17,776 nt of DNA from Aquirhabdus sp. Its GTDB lineage: Bacteria; Pseudomonadota; Gammaproteobacteria; Pseudomonadales; Moraxellaceae. The position numbers and the translations under genes are program-made. The DNA lies in NCBI GenBank assembly GCA_030151145.1, contig JASLEL010000336.1, positions 1 through 17,776 on the forward strand, read 5' to 3'. Positions 1-5,857 of the stretch are shown one piece after another (the first letter of the stretch is position 1; each line of letters starts with the position of its first letter). The notes beneath the pieces are model-generated. The model had not been told where the DNA came from. It saw nothing but the letters and a program-made list of their open reading frames with translations, and made no database searches.

Positions 1-699
1 TTCCGTCTTGACCAGCTCGGGAATGATCTGGATACCGCTGGCACCCGTCCCGATCACGGCCACACGCTTGCCGGTCATGTCATAGCTGTGATCCCACGCG
101 GCGCTGTGGATCTTCTTGCCTTTAAAATCATTGATGCCCGGGATATTTGGCAGGCTGAAATTGGACAGCGGGCCACCGGCAAAGACCACAGCACGCGCCT
201 GATACTCCTGCCCGCCTGCGGTGATCACATGCCAGATGCCGGCATCTTCGTCAAAGCGCAGCTTGGTGACGTTCGTACCAAAACGGATATGTGGTGCGAG
301 ATCAAAGTCCGTCACTAAACTCTGGATATAGTCCAGAATCTCGGCGCTTGCCGAAAAGCCACGCGACCAGCGCGGATTCTTGGCGAAGGAATAAGAATAC
401 AGATTGGACGGGATATCACAGGCAGCGCCAGGATAGGTATTATCACGCCACGTCCCGCCCACACGATCCGAGCGCTCCAGAATGACGAGATCATTCACAC
501 CGGCGTTTTTCAGGCGGATAGCGGTGCCGAGACCTGCGAAGCCTGCACCGATGATGAGCGTGTTGGTCGTCACCGGCATTGCCGCGACTTTTTTACTGCG
601 TGGGGTGCGCTTAGGCATCTGTGCGACATCGACAGTGGTGTCAGCAGTTGCCTCTACGGTCACATCGGCCACAGGCAAGGTTGAATCAATGGTAGTCAT
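1..699 (-). CDS. Baeyer-Villiger-type flavin-dependent monooxygenase, N-terminal part (runs off the left edge)
   Basis: The first 233 codons of an FAD- and NADPH-dependent monooxygenase are present; the family is usually about 500 residues, so roughly the C-terminal half lies outside the window. Visible motifs are an FAD-binding Rossmann motif GAGFAG (residues 51-56), a GGTWRDNTYPGAACD block (81-95) typical of the class, the Baeyer-Villiger fingerprint FxGxxxHxxxW(P/D) as FKGKKIHSAAWD (192-203), and the start of the NADPH Rossmann motif GTGASG (217-222). Such enzymes insert oxygen next to a ketone to give an ester or lactone. The ATG at 699 is the earliest in frame and gives a 40-residue Thr/Val-rich extension before the FAD fold. 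No clear Shine-Dalgarno precedes it, so Met41 is an alternative start. It lies 164 nt downstream of the diiron gene on the same strand and may be co-transcribed. The substrate is unknown. Confidence 0.9.
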   Translation of the reverse strand, partial: MTTIDSTLPVADVTVEATADTTVDVAQMPKRTPRSKKVAAMPVTTNTLIIGAGFAGLGTAIRLKNAGVNDLVILERSDRVGGTWRDNTYPGAACDIPSNLYSYSFAKNPRWSRGFSASAEILDYIQSLVTDFDLAPHIRFGTNVTKLRFDEDAGIWHVITAGGQEYQARAVVFAGGPLSNFSLPNIPGINDFKGKKIHSAAWDHSYDMTGKRVAVIGTGASGIQIIPELVKTE

Positions 700-863
700 A
701 GACAATCACATCACAATCTAAATGAAACACGAGCAATCGCCGCCTGCCCATCCATAGGCCCGATGACTCGCAGCACCCCACTTGTCTACCCTGTGAGGCG
801 AGACAGGCATGCACTGCGATCCTACAGCCAGCGATTGCACCTGATGCGGATTCACCAAACGGG

Positions 864-1799
864 TTAGTGAACTGCGGTCGGCTTGTAGGTCAGCTCTTCA
901 ACCCAGCTTGGCACGCGCGGCAGCTTGTCCTGCGGAATCTTGTCGGTCGCGCGGACCATGGCGTCGACGGGCACGTGATAGATTTTGTTAGCACGATTGA
1001 CCACCATGCGGGCGTTCCAGTTGATGATCTGGTACCACGGATTGCGACGGCCTTCTTTCGTGCGACCGGCGATACGCTCGAATTTCTGCATCGCTGCGTA
1101 GAGTTTTTCTTCCGGCAGACCCATCTTGACCACGTTGTCGCGCATCTTGTTCAGAAGCGGCAGATAAGCCATGATGCCGAGCATCAGGCGTGGGTCAAGG
1201 ATACGCGCCGCCATCTTGGACAGCTCAAGCAAGGTCTTGTTGTAGCCCTGCGCTTCCATCACGCTGAAGCCCACACCCAAGTGACGCGCCTCATCGCCAT
1301 TGATCAGCTCAAAGGCCTGATGGCAGACCGGATCGTGCACGGTCTCTAGCAGGAAAGTACACAGCGCGCCGTCCAGTGCGACTTCCAACATCGGGATCAC
1401 CGCACCCAGCACGTAGAACGGCATCTTGTCCGCGTAGGTGTCCAGCCACTCGATGGTGATCCGCAGATTGTTGTTCGGCTCAGGAATGCTGCCGTCTTCG
1501 GGCAGCATGCCCCAGCGCTTCATCAGGGCCATCTCGGCATTGGCATGGCGCTGCTCTTCTGCGTGGAAATGCGCATACATTTGCTTCAGTGTTTCAGTCG
1601 GGGCTTTCTTGGACATGGCCGAGAAGGCACGCGCGCCGATGTGTTCGATCCACATCAGGTCAGCCATAAAGTCTTTGAGTTTGGGCCATTGCTCTTCAGT
1701 GATCAGTTCCGCACCCGGCGCATCCCAGTCGATGTCCGCCAATGTCCATTGTGTGCTCTTGACCTTGTCCAGCATCTTGTCCAGATCGATCGTTGCCAT
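864..1799 (-). CDS. Ferritin-like diiron protein, probable oxygenase/oxidase
   Basis: This is a 311-residue helical protein with the complete ferritin-like diiron ligand set: Glu52, Glu82-x-x-His85 (in EEQRH), Glu139, and Glu170-x-x-His173 (in DEARH). Two Glu/ExxH half-sites about 90 residues apart are the signature of carboxylate-bridged diiron enzymes such as hydroxylases, N-oxygenases and desaturase relatives. The Met at 1799 is preferred to the in-frame ATG at 1856, because AGGAG lies 8 nt before it and the longer form adds only unstructured sequence. A flavin monooxygenase follows on the same strand and a TetR regulator is divergent, which suggests a regulated oxidation module. The diiron fold is secure. 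The reaction and substrate are not, and a non-catalytic role is possible. Confidence 0.85.
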   Translation of the reverse strand: MATIDLDKMLDKVKSTQWTLADIDWDAPGAELITEEQWPKLKDFMADLMWIEHIGARAFSAMSKKAPTETLKQMYAHFHAEEQRHANAEMALMKRWGMLPEDGSIPEPNNNLRITIEWLDTYADKMPFYVLGAVIPMLEVALDGALCTFLLETVHDPVCHQAFELINGDEARHLGVGFSVMEAQGYNKTLLELSKMAARILDPRLMLGIMAYLPLLNKMRDNVVKMGLPEEKLYAAMQKFERIAGRTKEGRRNPWYQIINWNARMVVNRANKIYHVPVDAMVRATDKIPQDKLPRVPSWVEELTYKPTAVH

Positions 1800-2040
1800 G
1801 ATATGTACTCCTGCAACTTCAAGTAGTAGGCAACCTGTGTCACTTGCGTGATGCACAGGGGCATGAGAGGCGGCTCATGACACCCGTACCACGGGTGGAG
1901 CCACACGGCATGAAGCGTTGACATGCCCAAGTCAGATGCAGATCCCGCTGCAACGCGAAAGCGCGGACAGTCATCCTTGACGTTCTTTTGCACGCAGACA
2001 CAGGGCTGCGATTTGATTTCAACCGGCAAAAAAAACGCGT

Positions 2041-2059
2041 ATCAATCTGATGGATTGAT
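2041..2059. promoter_or_regulatory. Perfect inverted repeat, candidate TetR-family operator
   Basis: ATCAATCTGATGGATTGAT has 7-bp arms (ATCAATC/GATTGAT) around a 5-nt centre. Its length and symmetry suit a dimeric TetR-family repressor, and it lies in the divergent intergenic region 77 nt before the regulator's start. Binding is inferred from position and symmetry only. Confidence 0.45.
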
Positions 2060-2100
2060 CAGTTCTGCAATTGCACTCGTCTCCAATGTGAAGCATGCTA

Positions 2101-2120
2101 ATCCGATCATGTGTTCGGAT
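2101..2120. promoter_or_regulatory. Inverted repeat just upstream of the TetR gene, possible operator or leader hairpin
   Basis: ATCCGA and TCGGAT form perfect 6-bp arms around 8 nt, ending 16 nt before the chosen ATG at 2137. It could be an autoregulatory operator or a hairpin in the transcript leader. It does not share sequence with the inverted repeat at 2041-2059, so at most one of the two is likely to be the site of this regulator. Confidence 0.35.
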
Positions 2121-2136
2121 TCAATTCGGGTATCTT

Positions 2137-2748
2137 ATGACCAGAAAACCGCGTCAGTCGCGCGCCAAAATCACTGTCGACACCATCGTCGAAGCAGGCT
2201 TCATTTCGATCGCAACCCATGGTGTCGCGGGCACAACGACGCGCCATATTGCTGAAATTGCTGGAGTTAGTATCGGCTCTATTTATGAGTACTTCAGCAA
2301 CAAAGATGAGATCTATGCCGCGATGAGCCAGCACTTCGTCAATGAGGTGCTGATGATGATCAAAGAGCTGACGCCCGTGATTATTCAGATTGAGCTGGAG
2401 CCGGTCATTGAACTCATATTCTATCAATTCAGTGACTTACTAAAAAAGAATAATGAGCGCTATTTGACCTGCCTGCGCTATGCAGGCGAGCTTAAATACG
2501 ATGAATACGTCAATCAGATCGAACAGGCGCTAATCGAGGTCGTGATGAAATACATGATGAATAATCCGCGCTACCTCAAGCTGACCAATATCACGGTCAT
2601 AGCCTATGTCTGTATCAATAGCGGGATCTTCAACGTCATCCGCCACTTGATCCTGCCCAACCCCAACATCACCTTCGATCAGATGGTGAAAGGGCTGACG
2701 CAGATGATCTTGAGCTATGTCGATGCCGAGATGGCCAAGGCGGGCTGA
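2137..2748 (+). CDS. TetR/AcrR-family transcriptional regulator
   Basis: This 203-residue protein has an N-terminal TetR helix-turn-helix: about residues 33-53 include TTRHIAEIAGVSIGSIYEYF, the canonical recognition region, followed by KDEIY at the start of helix 4. The remainder is a helical ligand-binding and dimerisation domain with no recognisable ligand signature. The start at 2137 (MTRKPRQSR) puts the HTH at the usual distance from the N-terminus. The in-frame ATG at 2095 would add 14 atypical residues, and neither has a strong Shine-Dalgarno. It is divergent from the diiron/monooxygenase genes, the usual arrangement for a local repressor, with inverted repeats between them. The effector and regulatory sign are unknown. 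Confidence 0.9.
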   Translation: MTRKPRQSRAKITVDTIVEAGFISIATHGVAGTTTRHIAEIAGVSIGSIYEYFSNKDEIYAAMSQHFVNEVLMMIKELTPVIIQIELEPVIELIFYQFSDLLKKNNERYLTCLRYAGELKYDEYVNQIEQALIEVVMKYMMNNPRYLKLTNITVIAYVCINSGIFNVIRHLILPNPNITFDQMVKGLTQMILSYVDAEMAKAG

Positions 2749-2853
2749 TCCGGCTGACGGTCAGGATGAGGGTGATACTTTCTGCCATTGCGCAATAAAG
2801 CATGGGATTTTTAGAATTCTGACACCTTTGGGTATTGATCTTTGGAGACTTAC

Positions 2854-2997
2854 ATGATGAAAAAATTAGTAATTGCAGCAATCGTCGGACTGGTCGGCTA
2901 TGAACTGTGGCGGATGTACAAACAAACCAAAGAAGAACATCAAGCGCTGGAAAAACAGGCCGCATCCCCGCGCAGCCCAACCCCGGTGGCACAGTAA
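2854..2997 (+). CDS. Small single-pass membrane protein (47 aa), unknown function
   Basis: The reading frame begins MMKKLVIAAIVGLVGYELW, a positively charged N-terminus followed by one hydrophobic span (about residues 4-18). A charged, Glu/Lys-rich stretch (residues 23-36) and a Pro/Ser tail ending in VAQ complete it. GGAG at 2844-2847 sits 6 nt before the first ATG, a good ribosome-binding site. It lies 105 nt after the TetR gene and is followed by a plausible terminator at 3067-3105, so it may be its own short unit or a readthrough partner. I do not recognise the family. There is no signal-peptidase site after the hydrophobic span, so it is more likely a membrane-anchored small protein than a secreted one. 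Confidence 0.65.
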   Translation: MMKKLVIAAIVGLVGYELWRMYKQTKEEHQALEKQAASPRSPTPVAQ

Positions 2998-3066
2998 GCC
3001 ACCTGTAGTGCGGCTATAACTCCCGCGTACACAAAGGCAATGATTCATCACGTCGTTTAAAGACAT

Positions 3067-3105
3067 CGCCTGACACCGCAACATCAGGCGGGTGCAAGAT
3101 TTTTT
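3067..3105 (+). terminator. Probable Rho-independent terminator after the 47-aa ORF
   Basis: CGCCTGA (3067-3073) and TCAGGCG (3084-3090) form a perfect 7-bp stem with a 10-nt loop, and a run of six T follows at 3100-3105. The 9-nt gap between stem and T-run is longer than ideal. An alternative pairing of CACCGC with GCGGGTG sits closer to the T-run. Confidence 0.5.
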
Positions 3106-3177
3106 CTCATCCATGCCTCGCATCATTATGCTGGCTGCGCTAAGATCAAAGCCCTGCTCTTTGAGATCGGTGTCCTG

Positions 3178-4254
3178 ATGAATACAGCCCTCACCCGCCT
3201 GCTCCAGATCGACCTACCGCTCATTCAGGCCCCCATGGCAGGTGTCTCAACGCCCGAAATGGCGGCCGCAGTGTCCAATCACGGTGGACTGGGCTCCATC
3301 GCCATCGGTGCCAGTACACCTGAGCAGGCGCGGCAGATGATCGCCCAGACCTCTGCGCTGACCGACAAACCTTTTAACGTCAATGTCTTCTGTCATGCAC
3401 CCGCCAAGGCTGATCCAGCTCGGGAAGCCGTCTGGATGCAGCATCTGGTGCCTTATTTTGCTGAGTTGGGTGCGACACCCCGACCAGCGCTAAAGGAGAT
3501 CTATACCAGCTTTCTGGCTGCACCCGATATGCTGGCACTGTTGCTGGAGACCCGCCCTGCCGTCGTCAGCTTTCACTTTGGCCTGCCGCCTGCTCAAACA
3601 ATCGACCAGCTCAAAGCCGCCGGTATCCGCCTGATCGCAACCGCGACCAGTGTGAGCGAGGCACTGGCCATTGAGCGCGCCGGGCTGGACGCTATCGTCG
3701 CACAAGGCTATGAGGCGGGTGGTCATCGCGGCATCTTTGATCCTGACCACGACGATGCCATCGGTACCTTTGCCCTCATTCAAATCCTAAAGGCCCAGAC
3801 CCGCCTGCCCATCATCGCCAGTGGCGGGATCATGGATGGGCGTGGCATTGCCGCCGCCCTGATGCTCGGGGCCTCTGCGGCACAGCTTGGCACGGCATAT
3901 GTCCCCACCACCGAATCACTCGCAAGTACCAGCTATCGTGCCTTGCTGCTGAGTGCGCGCGCTCAGGACACCCGTATCACGCGCGCCATCTCCGGACGCG
4001 ATGCACGCGGCATGGTCAATCGCATCATCAGCGATGTCGGTCAGGTCGACCCTGCGCTCATCCCCGACTATCCGATCACCTACGATGCCGGTAAGCAACT
4101 ACATGCTGCTGCATCAAGCCATGGTAGCGCTGAATTTGCGGCACTCTGGGCAGGACAGGCAGCCTCGCTGGCACGTGCCATGGATAGCGCACAGCTGACC
4201 CAGACCTTGGCGGCAGAGCTTAAAGATGCTTTGCTGTCCCCGCTGTCACCCTAA
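3178..4254 (+). CDS. Nitronate monooxygenase (2-nitropropane dioxygenase family)
   Basis: This 358-residue FMN-dependent TIM-barrel enzyme oxidises alkyl nitronates with O2 to carbonyl compounds plus nitrite, and in bacteria it detoxifies propionate-3-nitronate. Visible features are an N-terminal barrel strand PLIQAPMAGVS (residues 14-24), the catalytic His183 in AQGYEAGGHRG (175-185), ASGGI (214-218) and the FMN-phosphate loop GASAAQLGTA (231-240), all typical of class I enzymes. Length matches the family. The Shine-Dalgarno is weak (GAG about 13 nt upstream), but the start gives the normal N-terminus. It sits upstream of the Mop protein and nitrate reductase genes on the same strand. Family members are often over-annotated, so the substrate is unproven. 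Confidence 0.88.
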   Translation: MNTALTRLLQIDLPLIQAPMAGVSTPEMAAAVSNHGGLGSIAIGASTPEQARQMIAQTSALTDKPFNVNVFCHAPAKADPAREAVWMQHLVPYFAELGATPRPALKEIYTSFLAAPDMLALLLETRPAVVSFHFGLPPAQTIDQLKAAGIRLIATATSVSEALAIERAGLDAIVAQGYEAGGHRGIFDPDHDDAIGTFALIQILKAQTRLPIIASGGIMDGRGIAAALMLGASAAQLGTAYVPTTESLASTSYRALLLSARAQDTRITRAISGRDARGMVNRIISDVGQVDPALIPDYPITYDAGKQLHAAASSHGSAEFAALWAGQAASLARAMDSAQLTQTLAAELKDALLSPLSP

Positions 4255-4313
4255 AGATCAACTAATTCAGCAGATCAGGTGGCTCAGGAGATCGATATCG
4301 CATCAAGGACCGA

Positions 4314-4340
4314 TCAGGCCATCGATTTCCCATGGCCTGA
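4314..4340. repeat. Perfect inverted repeat in the Mop gene leader
   Basis: TCAGGCCAT (4314-4322) and ATGGCCTGA (4332-4340) are perfect 9-bp arms with a 9-nt loop. There is no T-run after it, so it is not a classical intrinsic terminator. It lies 60 nt after the nitronate monooxygenase stop and 39 nt before the Mop gene start. It could be an RNA stability or regulatory hairpin, or a protein-binding site. Confidence 0.6.
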
Positions 4341-4379
4341 GAGGTACACTGATCGCATCGTCTCAAGGAGATCAGCATC

Positions 4380-4802
4380 ATGAAGATCAGCGCACGCAAT
4401 CAAATTCACGGTACGGTCAAGACCCTGATCAGAGGGAGCGTCAATGGCGATGTCATTCTCGATATCGGACATGGCCTTGAGGTGTTCGCAAATATCACTT
4501 GTGAAGCCATGGATGAGCTGCAACTGGCCGTTGGCGCAGATGCGATTGCCATCATTAAAGCCAGCTTTGTGCTGCTGTCCCCCGATGCCGAGGTCAGGAT
4601 CAGTGCGCGTAATCGCCTCACGGGCACCATTTCTGCGGTATTGCCCGGTGCGGTCAATAGTGAAATTAAACTGACCCTGCCCAGTGGTCAGATCATCTGC
4701 GCCATCGTGACCAATGAAAGCGTCACAGAAATGGACTTTAGCATCGGCAAACCCTGCACCGCTTTGATCAAAGCCTCACATGTGCTGATTGCGACGCCGT
4801 AG
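4380..4802 (+). CDS. Tandem Mop/TOBE-domain molybdate-binding protein (molbindin-like)
   Basis: The 140-residue protein consists of two Mop/TOBE repeats of about 68 residues. Each starts with a SARN motif (residues 4-7, followed by HGTV; 75-78, followed by TGTI) and ends with a KAS motif (60-62 and 131-133). Such di-Mop proteins bind molybdate or tungstate oxyanions in oligomers and act as cytoplasmic molybdenum stores or buffers (ModG/Mop type). There is no helix-turn-helix, so it is not a ModE regulator, and no ATPase domain, so not ModC. AAGGAG at the end of the leader gives a strong ribosome-binding site. Its position upstream of a molybdenum-dependent nitrate reductase gene supports a role in supplying that enzyme, which is inference. 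Confidence 0.9.
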   Translation: MKISARNQIHGTVKTLIRGSVNGDVILDIGHGLEVFANITCEAMDELQLAVGADAIAIIKASFVLLSPDAEVRISARNRLTGTISAVLPGAVNSEIKLTLPSGQIICAIVTNESVTEMDFSIGKPCTALIKASHVLIATP

Positions 4803-4849
4803 CCGCAGAGCCGTGTTTTGCCTTTCTGGGCGACTCAAGCTGCCCGGAT

Positions 4850-4865
4850 GACAGTAATGACTGTC
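4850..4865. repeat. Short inverted repeat between the Mop and amidotransferase genes
   Basis: GACAGT and ACTGTC flank AATG, a compact 6-bp hairpin 48 nt after the Mop stop. No T-run follows, so termination is doubtful. Confidence 0.35.
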
Positions 4866-4902
4866 TCAAAAATCCCCAGATATTGCACAGGTATCCCCTC
4901 TC

Positions 4903-5622
4903 ATGCTTCCAGCTGCAACATCATCCTCCAGCAAAACAGCCCTCGTCATCCAGCATCTCGCTTTTGAAGATCTGGGTACCTTTGCACACGTACTGCATGA
5001 TGCCGGATATCAGATCCACTACCGTCAGGCAGGTGTCGATGAACTGGGTGACTCGGTGTCCTCAGCAGATCTGGTCATCGTGCTGGGTGGGCCCATCGGA
5101 GCCTACGAGACAGACGCGTATCCCTTTCTGGTGTCAGAGCTGGCTGCTTTAAAACAGCGTCTGGTGCAAAGTCTGCCGACGTTGGGGATCTGTCTTGGTG
5201 CTCAACTGATTGCCGAAGCACTCGGTGGTCGTGTCTACTCCGGTGGTCGCAAAGAAATCGGCTGGTCATCACTTACGCTCTCAGAGGCAGGGTGCAACTC
5301 TCCCTTGTCCGTGCTGAAAGACACCCCTGTGCTGCACTGGCATGGCGATACCTTTGATCTGCCGCCCGGTGCCGAGTTGCTCGCCTCCTCCAGCGTCTAT
5401 CCACATCAGGCATTCCGTATCGGCAGTCAGGTACTGGCTTTGCAGTTTCATCCCGAAGTCATCACAGCGCAGTTTGAACGCTGGCTGATCGGTCATGCCG
5501 CTGAACTCGGAGCAGCCAAGATCAATCCGGTCGATCTACGCCATGATGCTCGCCAATATGGTGCGCTAGTTGAGCAGGCATGCGTCACCTTGATGCAGGA
5601 CTGGCTGCAGGGTCTGCAGTAA
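4903..5622 (+). CDS. Class I glutamine amidotransferase (GMP-synthase-like)
   Basis: This 239-residue stand-alone GATase1 protein has the full triad: Cys97 in the nucleophile elbow GICLGAQ (95-101), and His183 and Glu185 in QFHPEV (181-186). The oxyanion strand GGPIGAYE lies at 62-69. The domain hydrolyses glutamine to release ammonia, usually for a partner synthetase or, in some stand-alone members, to hydrolyse gamma-glutamyl compounds. No synthetase domain is attached and no partner is nearby. The Met at 4903 has only a weak upstream AGG, and the first 10 residues are Ser/Ala-rich, so a slightly later non-ATG start is possible. The nitrogen context is suggestive but its specific substrate cannot be assigned. 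Confidence 0.88.
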   Translation: MLPAATSSSSKTALVIQHLAFEDLGTFAHVLHDAGYQIHYRQAGVDELGDSVSSADLVIVLGGPIGAYETDAYPFLVSELAALKQRLVQSLPTLGICLGAQLIAEALGGRVYSGGRKEIGWSSLTLSEAGCNSPLSVLKDTPVLHWHGDTFDLPPGAELLASSSVYPHQAFRIGSQVLALQFHPEVITAQFERWLIGHAAELGAAKINPVDLRHDARQYGALVEQACVTLMQDWLQGLQ

Positions 5623-5639
5623 AGCGCACATTGTGCGCT
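5623..5639. repeat. Palindrome directly after the amidotransferase stop codon
   Basis: AGCGCACA and TGTGCGCT are perfect arms around a single T, immediately following the TAA at 5620-5622. As RNA it would fold as a 6-bp stem with a 5-nt loop. There is no T-run, so it may stabilise the 3' end rather than terminate. Confidence 0.5.
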
Positions 5640-5663
5640 CATCGCGCATATCTCCCCTAATCT

Positions 5664-5699
5664 AAAGCCTTGTATTCCATTGTAGATACAGGGCTTTTT
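5664..5699 (+). terminator. Rho-independent terminator between amidotransferase and nitrate reductase genes
   Basis: AAAGCCTTGTAT (5664-5675) pairs with ATACAGGGCTTT (5686-5697) in a 12-bp stem with one G-U pair and a 10-nt loop, and the run TTTTT closes the stem and continues past it. The stem carrying its own A and T flanks is typical. It separates the amidotransferase unit from the nitrate reductase promoter just downstream. Confidence 0.8.
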
Positions 5700-5738
5700 C
5701 TTTGCCAATCCACCCTTCTGCACCATCTTGGCTCCTTA

Positions 5739-5754
5739 TGGCCTATTTTTTGCT
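5739..5754 (+). promoter_or_regulatory. Putative sigma-54 (-24/-12) promoter of the nitrate reductase gene
   Basis: TGGCCTATTTTTTGCT matches the sigma-54 consensus TGGCACG-N4-TTGCW at the TGGC and TTGCW blocks, with exactly 10 nt between the invariant GG and GC. The predicted start of transcription is near 5765, giving a leader of about 93 nt before the ATG at 5858. Nitrogen-assimilation genes are commonly driven by sigma-54 with NtrC. A TGCACC half-site at about 5720-5725 resembles an NtrC half-site but has no good partner. Confidence 0.6.
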
Positions 5755-5857
5755 TTCGCTATATCTGTATAAACATAACGATATTTAAATACTGCACTTT
5801 TTATGCTGGGCTTTTGCAAGATCAAGACGGTCAGAAATGTAGAGGTAGTCGAGATAC

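Larger units (their letters stand above)
1800..2136. promoter_or_regulatory. Divergent intergenic region between diiron gene and TetR gene
   Basis: These 337 nt separate two divergently transcribed genes and must carry promoters for both. I see no convincing -35/-10 pair. It contains two perfect inverted repeats, listed separately, in the half nearer the regulator. A short GNRA-loop hairpin (CGC-GAAA-GCG) near 1956-1965 is probably incidental. No coding sequence with a ribosome-binding site is visible. Confidence 0.5.

Noticed and set aside
867..1349. 160-codon plus-strand ORF opposite the diiron gene
   Set aside because: It is antisense to the intact diiron gene and has no motif and no Shine-Dalgarno.
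4291..4310. ModE-like operator before the Mop gene
   Set aside because: GATCGATATCGC resembles only one half of the ModE consensus and has no matching second half, so it is not reported as a site.
5623..5639. Terminator at the amidotransferase stop
   Set aside because: The palindrome is perfect but has no T-run, and a stronger terminator follows at 5664-5699, so it is listed only as a repeat.
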